From: Chimonanthus salicifolius
Taxonomy: Eukaryota; Streptophyta; Magnoliopsida; Laurales; Calycanthaceae
NCBI GenBank assembly: GCA_013350335.1
Contig: CM023538.1
Span: forward strand, 63,229,080 to 63,293,079
Direction of reading: 5' to 3'
DNA: 64,000 bases
Positions 25,741 to 36,203 of the stretch are shown here, piece by piece. Numbering within the stretch: position 1 is the first letter of the stretch; the number at the start of each line of letters is the position of its first letter. Made by a program: the position numbers and the translations under genes. A model generated the notes under the pieces. It was given only the letters and a program-made list of their open reading frames with translations, made no database searches and was not told the origin of the DNA.

Positions 25741-27314
25741 GGTCAAAATTCAATGAATATGGAATTTTTAGTAATGACTGGGCTTGAAACCATTTATTCT
25801 ACTCCATTTGTTCTCTATCCTAAAATTAGAAAATGTTTAAAATAGAATACCCTTTTTTTTTTGTAATATTTTTAGAGCATTTAAAGCATTAATACTATAA
25901 ATATGTATGCCATGTAGAGGATTGAAATCGCCCTACGAATAAAGGGCAACTAGCAATGTATTGTCAAATTTGCCCTACAAATAAGTAATTAAGACGTAAA
26001 AGGTAGATCTATAATAGGCCAATGTGCCTAAAGTTTGATTATATTCAACTCATATACAAGATAATATCTCAATATTATCCTCATCATCATCACTTTTTTT
26101 TTTTTTTTACGATAATAGCATTTTTATTTTTGACTAATTTTTTATAACAAAGAAATCCAAGACTCCACATTTCTTTTAATACGAAGGTATTGGGTAAAGC
26201 TCTAAATGTATGAAACCTCTTGCAAATTACAAGTATCGAGTTACTATAGGACTCAAACTTGGAACCACTCGTTTCTGAGTCAAAGTGTCTGTCGATTAAA
26301 ATACCTCGTGCTAGATTTATTTTTTTATTATTGAAAGAGACATTTATATTTTTCTTCTTTTATTAGACACCTTTATTTAAAATGATTCGAAGATAAAGAC
26401 ATTTTTGCCTTTGCTTTAACTTAATGTACTAATTTTTTATAGAGTATTTAAAAAAAATTGAAAATAGAAAGTATCTCTATTATTAAGTTTTTTGAAAAAA
26501 AGTTAAAAATTTGTTAATTAAAATTATCGAAAAAATGACAAAATTTGGACATTAACAAAGTTGCGTGGACATAATCTAGCAATTGCAGCAACGTTGAGGC
26601 GTTGAAGGGCGGAGAACTTCAGATCCAAGAAAGCTTAAGCTATTAATGCCATGTTTATTTAAAATTTCCATCGGTAAAACCGTTCTCTTGGAGTCCTCTC
26701 GAAGTTACTAAGCTTCATTATCTCATGAGATTTGACAATTAATTGTTCACTAATCACGATTATTAAGATGCTGCTGCTAATCGCACAATGTTCAACGTGG
26801 CAAAGGGTTGGATCATTCGGGTCGACAAGCATTTTTCTTGAATAATCCGACTCGAGAAGATGCAAAGTTTTTAATCGTTTTTTCAATTTACTCACTTCGA
26901 TTTAACTCAATTCAACTCAATAAAAATAAAAAATAAAAAATAAAAAATAAATATAGAGAATTATTTTCTATATAAAATGAAAGAGGAGATGGGGCTATGG
27001 GTAATGAAGAAGATGGGATGAGACGCTTGAACTTAGATGGTTAGGTTTGAATATCCTCAAGTAATTTTTCCGTTTTAAGAAGTGAGGTCTTTTGTCCGAT
27101 TCATGTTCAATCTCAAAATTTCACTTCCCATAGCTTTATTTAGTGTATATGTTGTGAGTATGTTCATCTAATTAGAGATGTTCTCACAGATATGGGCCCG
27201 CCTTTTTCAAACTCAGGCAGAGCTTGATCCAGTCAGGCATGCTTGGGCTTTAACGAGACCAGTTATTTTTGGCTGGACCACTTCATTCTCATGTGAATCT
27301 ATTTTTATTTTGGT

Positions 27315-27500
27315 GAACATAATGTGCTGTGTCCAGACCTTTAGAGTACGCGACTAATCCTTTAGGCATGTGCAAATCTCTCTGTCCATACAGGCTGGGT
27401 AACACTATGGAGAGTGACCATGCTTTATTGAGAGTGACTTGAATCAAGACTTCTCGCATCTCAGATGGATTTTTGACCATCAAGTCAACCCTCACGAATT
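27315..27500 (-). mobile_element. SINE family A, minus strand
   Basis: The reverse complement runs CGTGAGGGTTGACTTG, B-box-like GATTCAAGTCACTCTC, GTTACCCAGCCTGTATGG, AGATTTGCACATGCC, GGTCTGGACAC. This gives the whole body in the same order as the copy at 37040-37229, with substitutions. The minus-strand open frame over it is not a gene. Confidence 0.75.
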
Positions 27501-28014
27501 AAAGTAACTATGTTCTCCTCTCTTTCAATATTCGAACCGGACTCTGACTAAGAGTTCATAATTCTAAACCATTAGGCCATGTAAGAAAGTGGTGAACATA
27601 ATGTGCTTAAAATAATATAAAATAAAAGAACATAATGTGCTTATAGGTGAAAATTATCTTATCTTATAGGGTTTCAAAGTTTTTTTTATTCAACAAACGG
27701 ACTTATTCAATTTAAACAACCTTTGATGAAAATGGGTTTTTAAGTAGAGAAATTGGCCTAAATGATAGGTTTGATTTCTAGAATTTAAAAATGGTGAACT
27801 AATACTTCTTCTAATTGGTTGGACAGGTAAACATACACAAATTATTATAGCCTCACATCATTCAAAATTTGTCGAATTTCATCAAGCCATCAGGCTCAAC
27901 ATGTCCTTCTCAGAAAGATAAAGATGACAACATGGGATCATTTATCATCAATGAAACATTAATATATTTTCAATTATATGAATAACATATAGAAAAATAC
28001 ATAATATGAAATCT

Positions 28015-28245
28015 AGTGTAAAGACCGGGCCCACAAATAAAGCTTGGGGTCCAACTCAGTGGAAATTGTCCGCTTTGGGTCCACACGTGTGTACGCATAC
28101 AAGCGAGCCCGCATGGGTTTGCCTTTAGGCCGAGGTCCAGATACCCAGCCCAAAACGCGTCCACTGGTTTGAGGGGCGCAATCTCATATAAACCCCATGC
28201 AGAAGTCTGAAACTTCAGATGTGGGACTCTCTCCTTCCCACTCTA
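28015..28245 (-). mobile_element. LTR-like fragment (solo LTR or TRIM relic)
   Basis: The reverse complement starts AGAGAGTCCCACATCTGAAG and contains TTTATATGAGATTGCGCCCC, CAAACCAGTGGACGCG and GGACCCAAAGCGGACAA, phrases typical of small plant LTRs. It is much less AT-rich than its surroundings. Borders and target duplications were not identified. Confidence 0.45.
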
Positions 28246-28899
28246 CTGCACTACCGCACTCCCACTCCACTCTCTTCACTTGGGCCTGGCCCTTAGTGGA
28301 CTTGGCCGTCTGGGCTGGATCAGGATCTCACATATATAATATTGGGAATGAATATATTATAGCCTTTCTAAGTGTAGACCAACAAATAAAAAAACTGTAG
28401 TTTTAAATATCGGTCGATACGTTGCGTATATCATTGTGTCTATTAAAGTTCTATTTTTTGAGTAGGGTTGTTCAATTTTTCGAAGTTTCAGATATCATTG
28501 GCATCTCTAACCCTGATCTAAATTTAAAATTCATTGGAGTCAAATTCGAGTATCCTGAGAAGAAATTTCATGGGTAAGCGGGTTAGGACACCTGAAATGG
28601 CGACATTGAAGGACGTAAAGCTTCGGATCCAACAAAGTATAATTTCTCAAAGGACCCTAAATAAAACACTAGTTTGTTTCCTCCCTAAGCAAACTCATGA
28701 ATATTATTATCTTCTTTTAAGATGTAATTGTAGACTAATGACAATGCTTTTATTAAATTTAGATGTGGATTTATAAAATAGAATGGGTACTACTTGTTTC
28801 ACTTATGATCCACAAATAGTGGCCATATGTGCGGGTGTTCAGAACTCAATAAAGTAGAGGGTGAGGTCAGGGGCAAAATATATGGAATTCGTACTATAT

Positions 28900-29075
28900 T
28901 AGTTGGATTTTCGAATTTGGCACATACGCTTTCAGGGTTGATATATATCAGTCGCAATGCATTGGTGTATAACAGGTGAAATCTAAACGGATAATGGACA
29001 GAGGTGTATCTGTCTATGTCAACTGATATAGGTATAACGGTTGTCTGTTTGTATCGTTGAATTGATTTTTTACCC
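28900..29075. repeat. Second copy of the 'CGATACA / GCATTGGTGTAT' repeat
   Basis: TTGATATATATCAGTCGCAA, TGCATTGGTGTATAACAGG, AACTGATATAGGTATAACGG and TTGAATTGATTTTTTACCC parallel the order at 25550-25740. Confidence 0.5.
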
Positions 29076-29469
29076 ATGCTATATGGTGTCCAGAAAATTA
29101 GCTAGAATTGGAATTATAAAAAAATGTCAAAATTATATTTAACTAAAGTTAATTTTTTGAATTCTACTTCTTCATTTAACGGTATCACCCAGCCACTCTT
29201 GTAACATGAAAACTCTCTGAATTGAATATCTTTTTTTATTTTTAAAAAGATTAATCAATTTGGTCTTATCACATCAATATCAAAATAAAAAAATATTTGT
29301 TATAATATTACGTCTCTTCTCCTTATTTGAAAAATACATATTTTGGATCATTTGACAAGAACAATATTTAATAAATATTGAATTCTCTACATAATATCAA
29401 ACCATTTCTTGAGTGGTTTTCTCACAAGTAATTCGCATGAGGAGACCTTAACTCGAGGTCAATATATTG

Positions 29470-29840
29470 CGCATTAGTGAGCTTTGCATTGATGGTTAGG
29501 AACCCGCTTCAAGAAGTGGGAGTGTGGGAGTCCTGAGTTAGATTTCCATTTCTACTCTACCTTAAAGAGCCACTCCTTGTATATTTACCTAGTGTGTATG
29601 GATAAAGAGGCTTGCATATGTCCCAAAGCAGGGGTTTAAAATTCAGTATCGACTGATATTTTTCTCTCTCCTTTTTTTTTTTTACAAAAACGACCGATAT
29701 TGTGATATTGGTCGATATGGTACGGTTGAGAGAGCGGTATATCGGCCGATACGATTCCTATCGGCCGATATTTGGACCCCTGTCCCAAAGATTAGTCGAA
29801 TGCTCTAAAAGGTCTGAATATCTTGATCATCAAAATCTAT
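29470..29840 (+). mobile_element. SINE family A copy split by MITE copy B
   Basis: The left part (ATGGTTAGGAACCCGCTTC ... CACTCCTTGTATATTTACC ... GCATATGTCCCAAAG) and the right part (ATTAGTCGAATGCTCTAAAA ... ATCTTGATCATCAAAA) join into a continuous SINE once the 154-bp MITE and one target copy are removed. Confidence 0.75.
29629..29782. mobile_element. hAT-like MITE, 'ATCGGCCGAT' family, copy B, nested in a SINE
   Basis: 154 bp from CAGGGGTTTAAAATTC to ATATTTGGACCCCTG, flanked by a perfect 8-bp duplication TCCCAAAG (29621-29628 and 29783-29790). TATCGGCCGATA-type words occur near the right end. The duplicated target is part of the family A SINE consensus (GCCCCAAAGATTAG region), which identifies the host element directly. 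Confidence 0.9.
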
Positions 29841-31297
29841 TATATATTACGCATTAGTCTAATTGCTTGATCTGGGCCAATGTGTGGTGAGCCCAACCCA
29901 AATTTCATGCCTATTCGAATTCTTAATAGATATCAAATTTCATAAGACCCCACTTGAGGTCAATACATTTATCATTCCTCTAGCTTGAAAATATCTTGTT
30001 TTCGTTTCAATCATGCTCTAAATTAGAGTATCAGCTTCAACTTTCAGCATTAATGGTGTTAGGGCTTTCAATGAGCTTGTTTTCTTTGTTTTGTCCAATC
30101 TCCAACTCAAATCGTCATGCTTAAGCTAAGCTGGAAAAAGAAAAAGGAGAAACAAGAATCTAAAGATGCTTTAATTAGACACAAATTAAGTGTTTCTTAA
30201 TACTTAGAGATGATTAGTACATGCCATTGTTATTTAACTACTTCAATAAGGAAACATTTTTGTTAATAAATCATCATTTAAAATTAACACTGATAACTTT
30301 CATGTGAGTTTAACCCATACAAATCATATGAAACTATAATTGTTCATGTGCTAGAACTGTAGCACTTGAAGGAAGGAATCTGTGTCTCAAAACCAAGTTT
30401 TAAGTTTCAACTGGTTTGATTGGATCTTAAGTTATGTGTTGGAAGATTTACCAAAAGAAATTAATTAAGGCATTTAACATTTGTATGGAAGGAAAATGTA
30501 TTAAAAATGTGGGCAAATATATAGAAAAATACCAAGGCAAGTAGATATCAATCAAGACAGGAAAAAATATTATAAAAGAAATCATTCTTAGCTGTCCTAA
30601 ACTGGATGCATGCCGGGCCTTGCTTAATTGGGCTTATTGCTTAATCTAGCTTCATCCAATGGGCAGCTGCCAAGTGGATTATTACATCATTTTTGGGCAT
30701 TAAAAAAATAGAAAAATAACACTGCCTCCTGCATATCTGGGCCAAAACAGTTCTTAAATCTCAGCCACACAATCTGATTTCTTGCCTTGCAAATTAGCTT
30801 CCAAAATCTAGCCCCACATCTGCTCAAATCAGGTCCACACATCCCTGCTCGATCTGCAGTGAATATCAGCCACAAACTACAGATTCTTGCTGATTTTAAT
30901 CAAGCCAAGATCATACAGAACCAGTCTAAATAATCGACTACAAACGTCCCAGCCAGCAATTGCTAAATATGGGCTTCCTTTTATGGGCTCCGAGCAATCC
31001 AAATAGTACTTGGAGATTTGAGGCTTTCTAAATTGGATAGATTCTCTCCTATGTAGACATCCTAGGTGACATCCACATGGGAATTGTCATGGCAGCGGAG
31101 GTGTAATTTGAGTTGACATCTTCTAAGGCAGCAAATGGGCTCGACAACTTGGGCTTTGGAGGCCCAAAAAACTCCAAGCAGGCCTTGGCCCATAGGTGGT
31201 CTAAATGGGCTTTATTCTTCATGCAAATGGGTCCATTAAGATGTTCTTGAGACCCCCTTCCCTCCATCAATCTGAGTATAAATTCGGAGAGAAACTC
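29841..31297. other. Intergenic DNA with no identified gene
   Basis: The 111-codon minus-strand frame at 31049-31384 (ending in MSPRMST, with FFGPPKPKLSSPFAAL) is the longest here and could be a retroelement remnant. I could not assign it. Confidence 0.4.
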
Positions 31298-31590
31298 GTC
31301 AGTTTCATCTAATTGGGTCAGCTTGTCTTCTATCGTGCTCGAGTCGGGTTTGATGTTTGCATCAGTAGGTAGGAATACAACCATCCGAGTCCCAATTCCC
31401 TTGTACTCAGCAGTCTTGGGTTACTTCGTCATAAAAAAAATCATCAATTTCATCTAATTGGGTCAGCTTGTCTTCGATCGTGCTCATGTTGGGTTTGATG
31501 TTTGCATCAGTAGGTAGGAATACAACCCATCCGAGTCCCAATTCCCTTGTACTCAGCAGTCTTGGGTTACTTCATCATAAAAAAAAACCA
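31298..31590. repeat. ~145-bp tandem duplication
   Basis: Two head-to-tail units, starting near 31300 and 31445, both run TTTCATCTAATTGGGTCAGC, TTGATGTTTGCATCAGTAGG, CAATTCCCTTGTACTCAGCA, GTCTTGGGTTACTTC(A/G)T and an A-run. They differ at only a few sites (for example CTCGAGTCG versus CTCATGTTG). The duplication may be part of an unidentified retroelement ending in the A-run. A minus-strand open frame at 31049-31384 enters the first unit but matches nothing I know. Confidence 0.85.
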
Positions 31591-32312
31591 TCCGAGTGAG
31601 TACTTAGGTTCAGATAAATGGAACCTACAATTAGATTTGTAAAATAGGGCCTACAACTATATGATGAGTTGTTCCAAGCTTCTAAAATTAGATAAGGAGG
31701 TTTACACATGTCTCAAGGATTAATCAAGTGCTCTAACAGGTCTGCAATTTACAAGTTTTCAAACTCACATAATTTCTGTAGAATGCACTTTGTTAATTTG
31801 AACCACCCTTATATCAGTTCTGTAAATTTTTTTTTAAAAAAGTATAGGAATCCAGAAGAAATTTGAGGTTAAAAAGAAAAGAATTTTAAAAACAAAACAG
31901 GAAGGAACTTTGCAGTTGTTGTACAAGAGATTTTCTTAGTAAAAATTAGAAAAAATTTTGGTATATTTTACCATATTATAGCCAATCAAACTGTAATTTG
32001 ATCAATAGATACCAGTTTGCAATCTGCCTCATCCGAAAGTTGGATGACACAACAGAGTGATATCATAGAGCTGTATAAGTTACCCATTCCAATATACATG
32101 GAAATAAATGCAATAAATAAATTAAATTCCATTTGAACTTAAATGTTCAAACCATTTCCCAAAACAAAAAAAATTGGATCTACTGTGCAGTAAAAAAAAA
32201 ACACAGGAGCAGCCAAAGATGAGCATATTTGTGAGAAACTTCTCACCACAAAATCTATTATTTTCATTACCATTTTCTAACATAAATAGGTGTGGATAAG
32301 CAAAATGGAGAA

Positions 32313-35300
32313 TCAGAATTTACAGCTGAAACAAGGTATGCTCCACCACTTGCGCTTTCGCAATTGCTTACCATTGGGTTTTGCCATTCTTACTGGGCTG
32401 CTATTCCACTCTGACTGCAATCTGTAGTAGACAATCAAAGAAAATTCATGAATAGAAGAAGTTCAGCTTTATAACTAAAAAGGTAAATAAAAGAAATAAT
32501 GGATACATGAAGTCAGAATGGTTAAAGGAATCAGAGTTGTCCACTTTCAAGGAAATATTGGTAAATTTTAGTATTTGGGTAGAGGAAATGGTTATTTTTC
32601 TGTGAGGAGAATGATCATGGGAAGCAAATAGATATGTTTACATCCTCAATACAATAGAATCATATTCAGTTGAAACAAATCCATGCCGATGTTTTTAATA
32701 AGTTTTAAGAAGACAATGGCGCACTAATATTTTAGTCATCTTGAAACACAATGTTAAAGAAGTACTAGAAAAGTCCATGAAAAACGGATGTCAGTGTCTG
32801 AAATAGGTGCATCATATATCTTGAAGAGTCCATGCAACATAGATGTTCAGATATAACTTACATGGGGAAAGCAAATGAACGGCCGCTAGCTGTGCTGCTT
32901 TCTGATCGAAGTGAGATGCTACCAGAAAATGGTATGGAGCCTGAGTGTGCTATAGGACCAGACATAGAATCCATCCCTGTGAAGTCATGTTCTGCATGAC
33001 CATGTTGAATGAAGAAACTTCGGGATGAACCTGTCACACTCTCGAGTCCTCCATCTTCATGCCCCAATCCATGAGCAGACTGGCGGCAATCTACATTGTC
33101 TGTGCTTTCCGCTCCAACACTCATGGCAGACACTGATGAAATGAAGTTGAAAGTGATGCTTCCATTCTCCACCCTTCTATCAATGGAAGAATCATTGGTT
33201 TTATTTCTGTTGTTGGAGAATCCAACAGTAGAGGGCATGTCTATAGTTGATAATTTAGTTTTTTCACTTGAATCCAATGGTCTTGCAATCACATTGTCCA
33301 TCAAATCTGACACATGCCCCTAATAGACAACAAAAAATTCAGGCCATAAGTATCAGTTTCGTAAAGAGGTATATTATAATATAAAACCAGAGAAAATACA
33401 GAATATTTCCAGGCCTTGAGTTGATACAGGTGAGACCCATTGTGTAGAGACACAATGGGATCTAAAGCGAATCCTAGCCATCCAATATTTTGGCTGGCCT
33501 TAATTGAATGTCGATCAAAGATTGTACTATTATTAACAAGATCATTATGAGCCAAGAATGTGGTCTAGAGACAGTACCAAACAGTTCAGTGACAATGATC
33601 ACCAGATAATAGGTTTAACTTGATCTACAGTAAGATGCCTATGACCCCCCACAGGAAAATGGAATAAGTATGTACTTTTCTCCTTTCAACTGCGATTTAG
33701 GATAATGCTAGCATTGTGCTAGCATTAAAATTTTCAATTCCACAATATCTTGATATTGACATAATCACAAGCCACCCAAGCATGAAGAAATCTCATGGAG
33801 AATTTGCATTCCATATTCCACTACTTGGAACAAAGTCGAAACAATCAAATTCACCATCTGCCTGCAAACACACTAATAAGCATAACAGAGAATTGAATTT
33901 GATGGATACCTGATTAGATTTTTGTTCATCAATTCCAGAAAAACTGGATCTATCATAATTTCCTTCTCCCCTATCCAGCTCTTGTACCGAAAACAATTTT
34001 TGGTGTGTAACATTCTCACGCATTACACCATCAGTGGTCTTACCTGTTGCATCCACATTCACTTTTCCTTCTGTTAACATCTCATGACTGCCTTGAAGAA
34101 CTAACTTCTTATTTTTGTCGCCAGAGATGAGTTGATTGTCTGAACCAACAGAAATCAAATGATCTGAAACACATCCTGCACTTTCCAACAACATCAAATT
34201 TTTGGGTTTAAGCTTCTCATCAGGAATATTGTTTACAATCTCCTCTGTTGCAGCAACATAACCTCGAACATCCTCTAGGAATTTCCCAGAACTACTAGGA
34301 TTATGAACTTCCTTATCTGAACTATTTAATGATTTGCAATGAAAATCTGAACACTTTAAACCACCTGAAGGTGGCGGTAGGGCACATCCCATCACTTCTT
34401 TGGTCAAGTCACCACCCTCAACAGAATCCAAATAAGAGAATCCAACAACTCCAAAATCTACCGCACCATTTTTAGTCGAAGTTTTGTCTATGGAACGCAC
34501 TCCCTCATCTGCACGTATGTCCTTATCATTACAATTTCTATCTCTGAAACAAACAACCACCTCTGGGAGTTTAATTCCTTCAACAGTCATATTGGTACAG
34601 AATACTGTTCCATTTTCTTTGTTTTTTCTGTCACTCACAGGAGCAGAATATGATGTAGCCATACCACAGAATTTATTTTCGGTCTCACTTACTGAATTGT
34701 CTAAAATATAATTGTAAGGTCGCAAAGCCTTCCCAGGTCCATTTATGTCACAACTTTTGGTTGACAATGGATCTTTTTCCGTCTCATTGCTTCCTCTTCC
34801 TAGAATGCTGGTGTGTTCATGCTTCCCTTCCTTTGTAACCTCATTAGCTATCTTCAATACTTCACTCTCCACACGATTTCTACTGTAGTCAATAGTTTTA
34901 TGGGCAGGTCCATAAGACAGAGAAGAATGAAAACATGTTGGTTCTCCACCTGCAGGCATATGAATGTTGAAACAATTAGGAGCACATTGAATCTTATATA
35001 TCATAAATATGGGTTTCTTTCATCTACTATGTACTTGTATTTATACAGGTAAGAATTAGAATGAATTGTTGTTCACTTTTCCTTGCATTTTGTCATATAT
35101 ATTTTTATTCATTATATATACAAATATGAACTATCAACTGTGGGTACTACCATAGATGGGAGATAGCCCAAAACATACTCTGATCAGAATCCTAACCATC
35201 AATTGAACAGTTCAAGGAAATGTAAGATTTAAAAGAAAAAAAGGATAGAAAAATACATTGGTGTTCTACACACTTTCCATTCCTTCCTTGAAAAACCCTC

Positions 35301-35581
35301 CATTGGAAGTTTTTTAATTGTCCAATCAGTACTTAGACCCTAGAATACAATATAAAGTCTAAAGGATCAAGTGGACAGAAAGACGCAGAGATTCCCTGAT
35401 ACTTGGGATAAATAGCAAAGATGTATCACTCCTGAAAAAATCAGCACACATAGTGAGCTGAATATGGCAAGAAATAAAAAGGAGAAGCATATTGCAAAGA
35501 CACGTTTAAATTATGATAATAAGTTTTAACTAGCAAATAAAAAATTCCAGGAGGTCAAACCAAAGAATTACCGAGCTTCAT
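32313..35581 (-). CDS. Plant '18S pre-ribosomal assembly protein gar2-related' family protein, 4 coding exons, 538 aa
   Basis: Coding exons on the minus strand, 5' to 3': 35572-35581 (10 nt, ATG AAG CTC G), 33910-34949, 32862-33319, 32313-32421 (TGA 32313-32315). Phases close exactly: 10+1040 nt and 458+109 nt are both multiples of three. The protein opens MKLGGEPTCFHSS, has a long hydrophilic, Ser/Asn/Asp-rich, probably disordered middle, then a Ser-rich stretch with FSGSISLRSESSTASGRS, and ends SFAFPILQSEWNSSPVRM followed by a basic tail and Cys residues. I recognise the SLRSESST...SFAFP...LQSEWNSSPVRM ending as the hallmark of a plant-specific family that databases name after yeast gar2. 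That name is historical, no biochemical role is established, and I see no RRM domain. The ATG at 35581 is supported because the same frame has an upstream stop within the exon. Function should be treated as unknown. Confidence 0.8.
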
Positions 35582-36203
35582 GGTTTTACAACTTTGCAGA
35601 AGAAAGAGATCTCCTAAATAACTTCTGTCATTGGTACTTGTTTGCAGCTACATCCTTCTAGTGCTTCTTAGAAAATTGACCATTCACCTGTCAAGAAAAA
35701 GATAGATTGGATTAATAATCTTTGTCAAATTCCTTCTGGTTTACAAAATCAAGAACACTTGACAACATTAAAATAGGCTATAACTCTTCATAACAAATGG
35801 AAGAATTTCATTACTACATAAATCCTGTTCACCAAAACAAATCAGTTAGGAAACATGAATTGCTTTTTCTCTTCATCACTTGATATATCTATTGACACTA
35901 TAGCAATACACATCAATAAGAAAATCCTAAGTAGAATAAAAAAAGTTCCATGAGAATCAGTAGTTCTAAAGGGATTAAGTCCTTCAAATAAAAAACAAAT
36001 CTTTTTTTTTCAATAAAAGAAAGTTAAGAACATCATTGATCATATAATCAACAGGGAGATGTATTTATGTTTTTTGGGCTGCTGCTATGATGGATGTATT
36101 TTTCTTTTTCTCAATTTCTCTTGGGTTTAAGTCTCTTAGACCCTTCACTTTATATCTGTATTACCTTCTTATTGCAACTGCTCAACAAAAAAAAAAAAGA
36201 ACA

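Noticed and set aside
31049..31384. 111-codon minus-strand frame considered as a small gene or retroelement fragment
   Set aside because: No recognisable domain, it ends inside a tandem duplication, and no splice partners were found. Left as unknown intergenic sequence.
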